A stretch of DNA of 51,495 nt from JAXDJJ01 sp034665745 (GTDB lineage: Bacteria; Actinomycetota; CADDZG01; WHSQ01). Shown here piece after piece: positions 40,948 through 49,168 of this stretch. The position numbers were made by a program, and so were the translations under genes. Within the stretch, counting starts at the first letter, position 1. Each line of letters opens with the position of its first letter. The DNA lies in NCBI GenBank assembly GCA_034665745.1, contig JAXDJJ010000005.1, forward strand, positions 1 through 51,495, read 5' to 3'. A model generated the notes under the pieces. That model ran no database searches. It was given only the letters and a program-made list of their open reading frames with translations, and was not told where the DNA came from.

Positions 40948-41414
40948 CCCTTGTTCGGTGAGGCTGCAACTCCAGCGACGGATGAGATCAACCCGAGTAG
41001 GGCGCCGATCGCTACCAGGGTGAGGCCTATGCCCGGCGTGATGCCTTTGCCGATCCCTCCGAAATCTTCGAACAGACCGTCGATACCCCTGTAGTCGGAG
41101 ATCGCGATACCTCCCGCCACCATGGACGCGAGGAACGCGAGCCATCCGAACGAACTTCTGGCCTTGAGCATCAACATCACGGCGCAGAACGCGAGCACGA
41201 CCCCGGCCCCCGTGGTCATGACGCCGTCACCTACGTCGAATCCGTTGAACGGCTCGGCTTTGTCTGCCTGGTTCGCCGGGATCGTGGCGGGGAGTTGTTC
41301 GACGGTTACCCAGTCGAACAGTGACCCGAGTACGAGTAGGGCGGCGGCGATCACCAGGCCCGTGGATGCCCACGCTCTGGCCTTCTCGAAATAGTCGCGC
41401 GGCGCGTCAGACAC
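40944..41414 (-). CDS. Small hypothetical membrane protein, four helices
   Basis: 156 residues with four hydrophobic segments (starting STGLVIAAALLVLGSLFDWV) and a large outside loop after the first (about 45-75, PATIPANQADKAEPFNGFDVGDG). Layout resembles small actinobacterial membrane proteins of unknown role. The GTG at 41414 is chosen because a -10 (TAGGCT) lies seven bases upstream and longer readings would run through the mca gene on the other strand. Confidence 0.65.
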   Translation of the reverse strand: MSDAPRDYFEKARAWASTGLVIAAALLVLGSLFDWVTVEQLPATIPANQADKAEPFNGFDVGDGVMTTGAGVVLAFCAVMLMLKARSSFGWLAFLASMVAGGIAISDYRGIDGLFEDFGGIGKGITPGIGLTLVAIGALLGLISSVAGVAASPNKG

Positions 41415-41420
41415 GGCGGG

Positions 41421-41427
41421 TAGCCTA
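41421..41427. promoter_or_regulatory. Overlapping bidirectional -10 elements
   Basis: TAGCCT (41421-41426) on the plus strand and TAGGCT (41427-41422) on the minus strand share five base pairs. The plus element is six bases from the mca GTG (41433), and the minus element is seven bases from the GTG of the membrane-protein gene (41414). The whole divergent gap is 18 bases, so both transcripts must be leaderless. Confidence 0.5.
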
Positions 41428-41432
41428 CTGGC

Positions 41433-42308
41433 GTGGCTGAGAAACAACGCGTGCTCCTCGCTCTCCATGCTCATCCCGACGACGAATCGTCGAAAGGTGC
41501 GGGCACGATGGCGCGCTATGCGGAAGAGGGCGTGCGCGTTGTCCTGGTGTGTGCAACGGATGGCGCCGAGGGCGAGATCCTCAACCCGAGGATGGACAAG
41601 CCTGGGATCAAAGAGCGGATGGTCGAGCTGCGGAAAGCCGAGCTCGAGACCGCGTGCGACATCCTTGGTGTTGCAGCTATCCACCACCTCGGTTACCGCG
41701 ACTCCGGTATGCCGGAGTCAGAGGCCAACAAGCACCCCGACGCTTTCTGGAACGCCGATCACGATGAGGCGGTCGGCAAGTTGGTCGAGATAATCCGGTC
41801 CGAGAAGCCGGAAGTGGTTCTGTCCTACGACGAGTCCAAGGGTTACGAGCATCCCGATCACATCCGGATCTACGAATGGGGGAGAGAGGCCTTCGAGGCA
41901 GCAGGAGACCCAGACCGATTCCCGGACCGCGGGGCTCCGTGGACGCCCTCGAAGCTCTATTACTTCGCAACCTTCACGAAGAAGCGCTTCCAGATGCTCA
42001 GTGATGCAGCTATCGCCGAGGGCATGGAGTCACCGTTCATCGGGTGGCTGGAGAACTGGGACTCGATCGGCTTCGAGGAACCCGAGATCACCGCGTCGGT
42101 CGATTGCGCCGATTATGTCGAGGTCAGGAGCAAGGCCCTCCTGGCGCACGCGACCCAGATCGACCCCGACAGCTTCTGGTTCGCGATCCCCGACGAGATG
42201 GTCAAGAAGGTTTACCCGTGGGAGGACTACACCTTGATCCTGTCCACGGTCGAAACCGAAACGCCCGAGGACGATCTGTTCGCGGGGATCGACTTAGGGC
42301 CCTCCTAG
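41433..42308 (+). CDS. mca: Mycothiol S-conjugate amidase
   Basis: Zinc amidase of the LmbE/PIG-L family that cleaves mycothiol conjugates of toxins, releasing a mercapturic acid and GlcN-Ins. The zinc motif AHPDDE is at 13-18 and the third ligand is in GYEHPDHIRIYEW. Long stretches match mycobacterial Mca, as I recall it, better than MshB: SSKGAGTMARYAEEGVRV, GEILNPRMD, AHATQIDP and the terminal LFAGIDL. Length is 291 residues. Together with ino1 it indicates mycothiol as the host's low-molecular-weight thiol. Its stop shares CTAG with the convergent gene. Confidence 0.9.
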   Translation: MAEKQRVLLALHAHPDDESSKGAGTMARYAEEGVRVVLVCATDGAEGEILNPRMDKPGIKERMVELRKAELETACDILGVAAIHHLGYRDSGMPESEANKHPDAFWNADHDEAVGKLVEIIRSEKPEVVLSYDESKGYEHPDHIRIYEWGREAFEAAGDPDRFPDRGAPWTPSKLYYFATFTKKRFQMLSDAAIAEGMESPFIGWLENWDSIGFEEPEITASVDCADYVEVRSKALLAHATQIDPDSFWFAIPDEMVKKVYPWEDYTLILSTVETETPEDDLFAGIDLGPS

Positions 42309-42898
42309 TAGAGGTTCAGGTCCTCGACCGGTTGCGGCTGTGGTGCACCGCGAGCCGGCAGCGATGCGGTGACGCCCGTCACGAATGCGAACACGAGGGC
42401 AACGGCGGCGGCGCGCGACAATCCGACGACCGCCCAGGTGAGGTCTGCCGAGGCCATGTCCGCGATGACCTTGCCGATCGTCCACACCAACCAACCGCAC
42501 ACGGCACCGATGGCAGCTCCGATCAGCACCGGCCCGAGGATGAACCCCCCGTGCTGGGAACCGAGGTGGGTCCAGGCATCGCGGACCGTTGCGACACCAC
42601 CCTCGTTCTCGACGGTGATGACCCTTCGAGAAGCGCGGTAGACGAAGGGCAACAACGCAAGCTCACCGCCCAGGAGTATCAGCAACCAGTTCCGTTCTGC
42701 ATCGAAGTCACCCTTAGCGACCCCACGGACCTGGCGTCCCTCGGGGAACGCCTGGATCTCGGGCCCGATCTCCTGCACAGCCAGGACGTTACGGAAGACG
42801 AAGGCATGGGCCACGTGGATAGGCAGCGTCAGTACGCATGCCACCAACACGAGGGTGGAGAGACTGGCGAACGTCTTGCCCAGGGCGCTGTCTAGCAT
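42305..42898 (-). CDS. Hypothetical membrane protein (Yip1-like layout)
   Basis: 197 residues with about five hydrophobic segments. The first (ASLSTLVLVACVLTLPIHVAHAFVF) is followed by an outside loop, then helices around 70-90, 120-145 and 155-180. The arrangement is like that of glycerophosphoryl-diester or Yip1-type membrane proteins, but I see no diagnostic motif. The ATG at 42898 has a TAGACT -10 six bases upstream. It is divergent from the GT4 gene and converges on mca. Confidence 0.62.
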   Translation of the reverse strand: MLDSALGKTFASLSTLVLVACVLTLPIHVAHAFVFRNVLAVQEIGPEIQAFPEGRQVRGVAKGDFDAERNWLLILLGGELALLPFVYRASRRVITVENEGGVATVRDAWTHLGSQHGGFILGPVLIGAAIGAVCGWLVWTIGKVIADMASADLTWAVVGLSRAAAVALVFAFVTGVTASLPARGAPQPQPVEDLNLY

Positions 42899-42904
42899 CG
42901 CGGC

Positions 42905-42929
42905 AGTCTAGTGACCGGCCACTTAACCT
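42905..42929. promoter_or_regulatory. Divergent pair of -10 elements
   Basis: On the minus strand TAGACT (42910-42905) is six bases before the ATG at 42898. On the plus strand TAACCT (42924-42929) is eight bases before the GTG at 42938. Neither gene has a Shine-Dalgarno, so both are probably leaderless from a 39-base gap. Confidence 0.48.
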
Positions 42930-42937
42930 GAGTCGTC

Positions 42938-44290
42938 GTGAAGATCCTTCTGTGGCACGGCTATCTCTTATCCGGCTCTGGTTCCAACGTGTACACCGCG
43001 AACGTCGCGGCGTCGTGGCGACGGCAGGGCCACGAAGTACTGGTCATGTGTCAGGCGAGAGACGCCGCCCGGTTCGACTTCGTCGATAACGAAGGCGACT
43101 TCTCAGACACGAACTCGAGCTTCGGCCTCCGCCCGACAGGCGCGACCGCAGCACCCGGCAGATGTGACGTGGTGCGTCCGGCGCTCGGAGGGTTGCTCCC
43201 GGTGTACGTGTACGACGACTACGAGGGCTTCGTCGTTAAGCGGTTCGTCGACCTCGACGGCGTCGAACTACAGAACTATGTGGACCGGAACGTGACCGCG
43301 ATGGAGACGGCACTTAGGAACTTCGAGCCGGATGTTGTTATCACCGGACACGAGGTCATGGGTCCGTTCATCGCGAAAGTTGCGTGTGGCAACACGGGCC
43401 ATGCCTACATCGCGAAGCTGCACGGCAGCGCACTCGAGTACGCAGTGAAGATCCAAGATCGCTATCTCGAGTATGCCCGCGAGGGTCTGGGAAGTGCGGC
43501 CGCAGTTGTCGGCGGTAGCCGCTACATGCTCGAAGCAGCCGCGGCTGTGATCCCGGGCTGGAGTCACAAGGGATGCGTGGTCAACCCGGGTGTCGATGTC
43601 GATCTATTCAAACCCCTCGCCAACAAGTCACCGGCAACGACCGTTGCGTACGTGGGCAAACTCATAACGGAGAAAGGAGTCCACCATCTCCTTGCCGCGC
43701 TTGGAGCGACACACACCGAGCACCTGCGCGCGGTGATAGTTGGCTACGGAGGCGACGAGGATCTGATGCGGTCTCTGTGGTCGGCGTTGCGCGCGGGCGA
43801 CGCCGTAGGCGCTACGAGGGTGGCGGAGGATCTGACTCCGAACGAGCACCTGATGAAGTGGCTTGGATCGGCGACTCCGCTAGCCATGGCTCGTTTCGCC
43901 GCGATCCCTCTCGAGTTCACCGGCCGCTTGGAACACGGACCCTTGTCCAAGGTTCTCCCAACCTTCGATGTCCTTGTGGTTCCTTCGGTCGTGCCGGAGG
44001 CCTTCGGGATGGTCGCTGCTGAAGCCGCGGCGTGCGGAGTCTTGCCACTGGTTCCCACTCATTCCGGGATCTCCGAAGCAGGTGAAGCGATCGAGGACAA
44101 GCTTGGACTTCCCGGTCTGCTGCGTTTCGATCACCTCGATCCGATCGCCGGGATCGCTACGGGGATCGACCGTCTTCTCGCCATAGATCCACCAGAGCGC
44201 CTCGACATGGGCATCCAAGCTGTCGAGCTCGCGACCGAGCGGTGGTCATGGGACCGGGTGGGGGATGGCCTGCTCGCGGCCGCCGTCTAG
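42938..44290 (+). CDS. GT4-family glycosyltransferase
   Basis: 450-residue cytoplasmic GT-B enzyme. The N-terminal domain begins KILLWHGYLLSGSGSNVYTANVAASWRRQGHEV with the Gly-rich acceptor loop. The C-terminal domain has AYVGKLITEKGVHHLLAAL and the nucleotide-sugar site VPSVVPEAFGMVAAEAAACGVLPL, with the family E-x7-E pattern. Donor and acceptor are unknown. Mycothiol synthesis starts with the GT4 enzyme MshA, and mca is close by, but the N-terminus does not look like MshA (no GGMNVY), so I do not assign it. The start is supported by a -10 at eight bases. Confidence 0.82.
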   Translation: MKILLWHGYLLSGSGSNVYTANVAASWRRQGHEVLVMCQARDAARFDFVDNEGDFSDTNSSFGLRPTGATAAPGRCDVVRPALGGLLPVYVYDDYEGFVVKRFVDLDGVELQNYVDRNVTAMETALRNFEPDVVITGHEVMGPFIAKVACGNTGHAYIAKLHGSALEYAVKIQDRYLEYAREGLGSAAAVVGGSRYMLEAAAAVIPGWSHKGCVVNPGVDVDLFKPLANKSPATTVAYVGKLITEKGVHHLLAALGATHTEHLRAVIVGYGGDEDLMRSLWSALRAGDAVGATRVAEDLTPNEHLMKWLGSATPLAMARFAAIPLEFTGRLEHGPLSKVLPTFDVLVVPSVVPEAFGMVAAEAAACGVLPLVPTHSGISEAGEAIEDKLGLPGLLRFDHLDPIAGIATGIDRLLAIDPPERLDMGIQAVELATERWSWDRVGDGLLAAAV

Positions 44291-44293
44291 GCT
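44288..44293 (+). promoter_or_regulatory. -10 element (TAGGCT) overlapping the GT4 stop codon
   Basis: TAGGCT starts with the TAG stop of the GT4 gene and ends six bases before the ATG at 44300. The following gene would then have its own leaderless transcript in addition to read-through. Confidence 0.45.
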
Positions 44294-44299
44294 CGGGCC

Positions 44300-45319
44300 A
44301 TGAGTGTTTTCACCTCGGGGGGCACCGAGAACCGCATGCGGTGGGACCGGACCAAGAAGGGCTTCATGGAGGTCTGGTACGCAACGCTCAATCACCGGGC
44401 GAGCGGCGGCGGCGTGTGGTTGCGCTACACCCTGACTTCTCCAACCACCGGTCCCGCGTACTGCGAGCTCTGGGGATTCTTCTTCGACCCCGACGGAAAG
44501 CGGTCGTTCGCCGCCAAGGATCGCTTCCCGATCGACCGACTCGGCGGCGCTAACGGCCGTGACGATGGCGCCCTCGTACGCATCGGTGACGCATGGTTGT
44601 CCGAGAACCACCTCGAAGGTTCTCTCGAGCGCGATGGTCGCTCCTTGAGTTGGTCTTTGGACCTCGAACCGGCCGATCGTTGTTTCCAACATCTGCCCGA
44701 GCAGATCCGATCGCGGATCGAATCGCGTGTCTCTACCTTGTGCTCACCGAACCTTTCAGTGCCGTTCTTCGGGTCCGTGTCGATCGATGGTGATGAGCTC
44801 ACCTTCGATGGCGAACTGGGCTCTCAATCCCATCGGTGGGGCGCGAAGCACTCCTCTACGTGGTCGTGGGCTCATTGCTCCAACTTCGACGGCGCTCCCG
44901 ACTCGGTGTTCGAAGGCGTGGCGGCGCAGGCCTCCTTGGGACCGATCCCGTCGCCGACCACGACGTTCTTGTTCCTCCGCTACAAGGGAGAGGACATCGC
45001 GTTCAACGAACTCCGCTGGGCTCTGCGCGCTCGCAGTCGCTACGAGATGCCGACATGGTCATTCACCGCGCGGAACGAGGACTGGAAGATCGCGGGCGCG
45101 GCGCGCGCTTCGACGGATCGACTCACGCAGGTTCGCTACGAGGATCCTGATGGTGCCGAACGGTTCTGCGCGAACTCGGAGGTCGCCGATATAGCGATCG
45201 AGCTCTACCGCCGAGGTGAAGCAGGCTGGCGCCACCATGGCAGTTTGAGTTCGCTCGGCAATGCCCATCTCGAGTTCGGTCGCAAGCAGGCTTTCGAAGA
45301 GATCCCCGTCGCGCTCTAG
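44300..45319 (+). CDS. Protein of unknown function, possibly lipocalin-like (AttH/CrtC type)
   Basis: 339 residues, no signal peptide or membrane segment. The sequence is rich in Trp, Ser and Arg, with alternating beta-strand patterns and a central HRWGAKHSSTWSWAHCSNFDG stretch (split by loops). Conserved Trp-Ala-His/Asn-type motifs of this kind occur in the AttH/CrtC (hydroxyneurosporene synthase) lipocalin-like family and in tocopherol cyclase-like proteins; the match here is by general appearance only. A role on a hydrophobic substrate would fit such a fold. It lies between a GT4 gene and the convergent arfB (4-bp shared CTAG). Confidence 0.5.
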   Translation: MSVFTSGGTENRMRWDRTKKGFMEVWYATLNHRASGGGVWLRYTLTSPTTGPAYCELWGFFFDPDGKRSFAAKDRFPIDRLGGANGRDDGALVRIGDAWLSENHLEGSLERDGRSLSWSLDLEPADRCFQHLPEQIRSRIESRVSTLCSPNLSVPFFGSVSIDGDELTFDGELGSQSHRWGAKHSSTWSWAHCSNFDGAPDSVFEGVAAQASLGPIPSPTTTFLFLRYKGEDIAFNELRWALRARSRYEMPTWSFTARNEDWKIAGAARASTDRLTQVRYEDPDGAERFCANSEVADIAIELYRRGEAGWRHHGSLSSLGNAHLEFGRKQAFEEIPVAL

Positions 45320-45741
45320 TCGTCCATCCGAGGGCGCTGCCGCGAGCGCTTGACCTCTGAACGCCTTCGCTTCTGCTCGACGCGGTTCGCCTTTGCCTTG
45401 CGGCTCGGGGCGGTCGCGATCCGAGCGGTCCGTACCCGGAGACCGTCCTCGACGAGACCCCGAAGTCGGTCGATGACCTCCTCCTTATTGCGGAACTGGG
45501 AGCGGTGTTTGTCGGAGCGCAGCCTGAGCACGCCCGAGGAGTCGATCCTGTGACCGAGGTTGTCCAGCAAACGGGCCCGTTGCCGGGGGCCGAGCGCGTC
45601 TGAGTCGGCGACGTTCCATACCAACTCGACCTTCGTCGAAGTCTTGTTCGCGTGCTGTCCGCCCGGTCCCCCCGAGCGGACGAACCTGAACTCGAGCTCG
45701 GAGTCGGGGATCGTGACCGATCTCGTGACCTTTACGGCCAT
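45316..45741 (-). CDS. arfB: Peptidyl-tRNA hydrolase ArfB (ribosome rescue)
   Basis: 141-residue release-factor-like protein that frees stalled ribosomes on truncated mRNAs. The catalytic GGQ is at 27-29 within VRSGGPGGQHANKTSTKVEL, and the C-terminal tail is strongly basic (SRKAKANRVEQKRRRSEVKR), which enters the empty mRNA channel. It lies three bases after the yyaL-like gene on the same strand. Confidence 0.94.
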   Translation of the reverse strand: MAVKVTRSVTIPDSELEFRFVRSGGPGGQHANKTSTKVELVWNVADSDALGPRQRARLLDNLGHRIDSSGVLRLRSDKHRSQFRNKEEVIDRLRGLVEDGLRVRTARIATAPSRKAKANRVEQKRRRSEVKRSRQRPRMDD

Positions 45742-45744
45742 CGG

Positions 45745-47745
45745 TCAGGCCACCAGTTCGGCGGCAAGTTCCGCAGGTGTAGAGACCGGTGTCTTGCAGA
45801 TCCCTCGCCTGCACACATAAGCCGTTGCCCGTCCGTCGCGCATCGGCCGAGCCGCAAGCAGCGGGGTCGCTTTCTCATCTGTGCCAACCACGATCACTCG
45901 GTTTGGGAGGAAGTGTTCGTGCACGACCTTCAGCATCGCTTCGGTTCCGGGATCACCGCGTTCCCCAACGATGACGATCTCGAGAGGTGTGCCGGTGTAG
46001 AAGTCGACCGCGGCCAGAAGGTGACCGAAACCTCCGGGCGACCTCAGCATGGGTTCCTTCATCAACCGGATGATGCCAAGCGCCTTCTCTTCGTAGCGGT
46101 GTTCGCCCGAGATCAAGGCCAGCCGCTGTAGTTCGATCGCAAGTACCGAGTTTGCGGAGGGGATCGCGTTGTCGAAAAGGTCTTTGGACCTCGTGATCAA
46201 TGCTTCGGCGTCGGAGCCCGTCGTGAAGAACCCCTCGTTGGCAGGATCGGCGAAGAGACGGATCACTTCATCCGCGGCCCAACGAGCATGCTCGAGCCAC
46301 ATCGGCTCCGATGTTGTCTCAAAGAGCACCAAACAGGCCTCGAGCACGAACGCGTAGTCCTCGCAGTAGCCAAGGTGCCTCACGTCGTCGTGCCCGTTAA
46401 CGCTGCGATATGAACGCATCAGCCGTCCGTCGACGATCATCATCTCCATCACGAATCGCATCGCGCGCTGCGCGGCCTGAATCCATCCAGGTTCATCTAG
46501 GATCCATCCTGCTTCGGCGAGACCCGCTGCAGCCAAAGCGTTCCACCCGGTTAGCACCTTCGAGTCGGTGGCCGGCCGTTCACGGAGTGCGCGGTGGGCG
46601 AGCAGGCGGGCTCGTGCATCCTCGATCCCCTCGGAACCGGGTGGTTCGGCGTACACCGGGATGTTGTTGCCTTCGAAGTTTCCCTGAGGCGTGATGCCCC
46701 AGTGCGCCAGGGCGGCATCCGCATCGGTGCCCGCTACATCACGGAACTCTTCGTAGTCCCATACGTAGAACTTGCCTTCTTCACCCTCCGAGTCGGCGTC
46801 CAACGATGACCAGAAACCCCCAGCGGGATCGAGCATCTCGTCCAGCATCCAGCCCGCGGTCGCTCGAGCCACGTCCGAGTAGCGCTCGTCTCCGTAACGC
46901 TGCCACGCGCGCGCGTAGGTGCGGATGAGCTGGGCGTTGTCGTACAGCATCTTTTCGAAATGAGGAACGATCCATTCGCGGTCGACGGAGTAGCGAGCGA
47001 AACCTCCCCCGAGTTGGTCGAACATCCCTCCCGAAGACATCGCGTCCAAGGTTCTCCGCGCCATCGCATCTGCTTCGTCCCGAGACCGAGACCCGAAACG
47101 CAGCAAGAGATCGACGATCATCGGTTGCGGGAATTTGGGAGCACCACCGAAGCCACCCCACTCAGGGTCGAACGTCTGTCTGAGAACGCGGAAGGCTTCA
47201 CGAAGGATCACGTCCGTGATGGGATCCGACGATGGAAGGAGCTTGGACAGCGCTCCGACGTGCTCCAGGAGGTTCCGACCCTGCTCCTCTGCTTCGCCGC
47301 GTCGCTTCTGCCACGTTTCGGTGATGGCGCCGAGAAGACGGCCGAACGAGGGCATCCCGTAGCGATCCTCTGGAGGGAAGTACGTGCCGCCGTAGAACGG
47401 AACGGTTGACGGTGTCAGGAACACCGTCATCGGCCATCCACCTTGGCCGGTCATGGTTTGCACCGCTTCCATATAGACCGCGTCGAGATCCGGTCGCTCT
47501 TCCCGGTCAACCTTGATGCAGACGAAGTTCTCGTTCATGACCGCGGCAACCGCAGGGTCCTCGAACGATTCGCGTTCCATAACGTGGCACCAGTGGCACG
47601 CGGAGTATCCGATCGACAAGAGGATCGGTTTCTCTTCGAGCTTGGCGCGTTCCAGTGCCTCTTCGCCCCACGGATACCAGTCGACTGGATTGTCCTTGTG
47701 TTGGAGGAGGTAGGGCGAGGTCTCGTGTGCCAGTCTGTTGCTCAT
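45745..47745 (-). CDS. Thioredoxin-domain protein, YyaL/SSP411 (DUF255) family
   Basis: 666 residues. The N-terminal thioredoxin-like domain has the family signature NRLAHETSPYLLQHKDNPVDWYPWG (in two parts) and SIGYSACHWCHVMERESFED with Cys50 and Cys53. The remainder is an alpha/alpha toroid like those of N-acylglucosamine epimerases and glycosidases (for example GGFGGAPKFPQP, LGGGFARYSVDREWIVPHFEKMLYDN split by loops). The biochemical role is not established for the family. Length is normal (650-690). A GATGAT hexamer six bases before the ATG is a possible leaderless promoter. Confidence 0.93.
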   Translation of the reverse strand: MSNRLAHETSPYLLQHKDNPVDWYPWGEEALERAKLEEKPILLSIGYSACHWCHVMERESFEDPAVAAVMNENFVCIKVDREERPDLDAVYMEAVQTMTGQGGWPMTVFLTPSTVPFYGGTYFPPEDRYGMPSFGRLLGAITETWQKRRGEAEEQGRNLLEHVGALSKLLPSSDPITDVILREAFRVLRQTFDPEWGGFGGAPKFPQPMIVDLLLRFGSRSRDEADAMARRTLDAMSSGGMFDQLGGGFARYSVDREWIVPHFEKMLYDNAQLIRTYARAWQRYGDERYSDVARATAGWMLDEMLDPAGGFWSSLDADSEGEEGKFYVWDYEEFRDVAGTDADAALAHWGITPQGNFEGNNIPVYAEPPGSEGIEDARARLLAHRALRERPATDSKVLTGWNALAAAGLAEAGWILDEPGWIQAAQRAMRFVMEMMIVDGRLMRSYRSVNGHDDVRHLGYCEDYAFVLEACLVLFETTSEPMWLEHARWAADEVIRLFADPANEGFFTTGSDAEALITRSKDLFDNAIPSANSVLAIELQRLALISGEHRYEEKALGIIRLMKEPMLRSPGGFGHLLAAVDFYTGTPLEIVIVGERGDPGTEAMLKVVHEHFLPNRVIVVGTDEKATPLLAARPMRDGRATAYVCRRGICKTPVSTPAELAAELVA

Positions 47746-47776
47746 CGCTGAATCATCCCTCCGAGCGGGCGACCGC

Positions 47777-47782
47777 TAACCT
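47777..47782 (+). promoter_or_regulatory. -10 element (TAACCT) of the DUF4870 gene
   Basis: TAACCT is followed by TCCGTC and the GTG at 47789; no Shine-Dalgarno. On the opposite strand GATGAT (47757-47752) stands six bases before the YyaL-like ATG, so the 43-base gap may hold two leaderless promoters. Confidence 0.48.
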
Positions 47783-47788
47783 TCCGTC

Positions 47789-48079
47789 GTGGCTGCCTTC
47801 GCGTACGTTCTGCTTCCCCTGTCAGGGATGGTCGCGTTCTTCGCCGGGTCGGATGCCAGGACGCGTTTCCACGGCCTGCAAGCCGTCGTGCTCGGGGTGG
47901 TGTGGCCCGTCGTGCTCTATGCCTGCTCGGCCCTGTCTGCGGTCCTGACCCAGGTGGGTTTCCTAGTCGGCGCGGTCGTGTGGTTGCTGTTCATCATCTC
48001 TACGGCTGCTGGGAAAGACCCCAAACTCCCGATCGTGGGAGGTCTCTGCGCTCGCCTGGTTGAACTAGAGCAGAGCTAG
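47789..48079 (+). CDS. Small DUF4870-like membrane protein
   Basis: 96 residues with three hydrophobic segments. The first ends at MVAFFAGSDARTRFHGLQAVVLG, which has the F-H-x-x-Q-A pattern of DUF4870 proteins. Function is unknown. The GTG start is supported by the -10 at six bases. Its stop shares CTAG with the convergent zinc-finger protein gene. Confidence 0.7.
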   Translation: MAAFAYVLLPLSGMVAFFAGSDARTRFHGLQAVVLGVVWPVVLYACSALSAVLTQVGFLVGAVVWLLFIISTAAGKDPKLPIVGGLCARLVELEQS

Positions 48080-48672
48080 CGCGGCGCGAAGCACATGCGA
48101 CACGACGTCGCGGTCGAGCCGTTCACCGCACCGCACGAAGAACACTTCCAGCCTTCTCCTGCATCTGCTCGCTCGACCACCCCGGTCGTTGCTGGGGCTG
48201 CGGCGGCAGAACCGGCTGCGCTCGAAGGAGAGGCGACCCACTGTCCGGTCCCTTCGTCGTAGACGAGCAACTCTCCACCACGCTTGAACCACCACCGCCC
48301 GTCACGTTCAAAAGGCTGTTCCTCGGGCTCGTCCCCCCGGAGTCCGGATGACGCCGCGGGGGCACTCGAAGCCGGAGCGGCCGTTGCCGCGTCGGACATC
48401 GAGACGAATCCGGTGCTCACCTCCGGCGCGGGTGTGGTCGTTTGTGGAGCGGTGTAGGTCGGAGCGGGCTCGTAGGAGGTCGCCGGCGGGGTGTACTCGT
48501 AGGACGTGGCCGGTTGCGGGGCCGCTTGTCCGCCACCCGCAGCCGGTGTTCCGGAGCTCAGCTGCTTGGCGATCTTGTTCAGGGCGTTCAGAGCTGCGAG
48601 CAATGCGAGCAGACAGAAGAAGAGCAAGCCGAGCGCAAGCACTTGGAACAGGTCGGTGTCGATATCAGGCAT
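48076..48672 (-). CDS. Membrane-anchored protein with C-terminal RanBP2-type zinc finger
   Basis: 198 residues in three parts. An N-terminal helix (VLALGLLFFCLLALLAALNAL, in parts) anchors the protein. A long Pro/Thr/Tyr/Ala-rich spacer follows with repeats of TSYEYTPPATSYEP. The C-terminal third has a short Trp-rich element (FERDGRWWFKRGGELLVYD, GQWVAS) and a finger W-K-C-x2-C-x3-N-x6-C-x2-C ending FAPR, which fits the RanBP2-type consensus exactly. The finger is on the soluble side and could bind RNA or protein. Start ATG at 48672 has GGGGGAA upstream and overlaps the preceding gene by 8 bases. Function is unknown. Confidence 0.72.
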   Translation of the reverse strand: MPDIDTDLFQVLALGLLFFCLLALLAALNALNKIAKQLSSGTPAAGGGQAAPQPATSYEYTPPATSYEPAPTYTAPQTTTPAPEVSTGFVSMSDAATAAPASSAPAASSGLRGDEPEEQPFERDGRWWFKRGGELLVYDEGTGQWVASPSSAAGSAAAAPATTGVVERADAGEGWKCSSCGAVNGSTATSCRMCFAPR

Positions 48673-49162
48673 CGTTCCCCCGGTTGTCGTCTTGGGTGCG
48701 GGCCCCATCATCCCCGAACACAGGCGTCGCGTGAAGTGGGGACATGCTCGCCCTCAGCGCGGCGCACGTAGGGATCAGAACGATTACCAGTGCAACCCAA
48801 AGCAGCGGACCGTTGCTCGCGGCCACTTCGGTTCCCAGGTCGGGAAGCCGCGGCCCGGTTATCGCTCCGATGGTGAGGGCGACGGACTGGACCAGCCCCA
48901 AGCCTGCATACCAACGCGGAGCCGACGACCTCCATCTCCCCGTCCCGTCGAGAAGCGCGACCACGAAGCTGGCTGCCGCGGCGATCCACATGATGAATGC
49001 CGCGTTCCCGTATCCCTGTATCGCGTTCAATCCCTCGGTCGTCGTGGCGGGCCCGGGTCCACGGAACGAGATCTCGATGCGAGCCCACGGTTCGAGGAAG
49101 AAGATCAACAAGGATGCGAAAGAAGAGGTCATGACGATGACCCAGAGGCGGCCTCGTCTCAT
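48665..49162 (-). CDS. Hypothetical membrane protein, four helices
   Basis: 165 residues: a short basic N-terminus (MRRGRL), a first helix (WVIVMTSSFASLLIFFLEPW), a 35-residue outside loop, and three more helices with small loops. No family recognised. The ATG at 49162 is preferred over an upstream GTG at 49177 because a TACGGT -10 is six bases before it. The 8-base overlap with the zinc-finger protein gene indicates a two-gene unit. Confidence 0.62.
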   Translation of the reverse strand: MRRGRLWVIVMTSSFASLLIFFLEPWARIEISFRGPGPATTTEGLNAIQGYGNAAFIMWIAAAASFVVALLDGTGRWRSSAPRWYAGLGLVQSVALTIGAITGPRLPDLGTEVAASNGPLLWVALVIVLIPTCAALRASMSPLHATPVFGDDGARTQDDNRGNDA

Positions 49163-49168
49163 GTCCGA

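Noticed and set aside
42938..44290. GT4 gene as mshA (first step of mycothiol synthesis)
   Set aside because: The N-terminal acceptor region lacks the GGMNVY-type motif of MshA, and proximity to mca alone is not enough.
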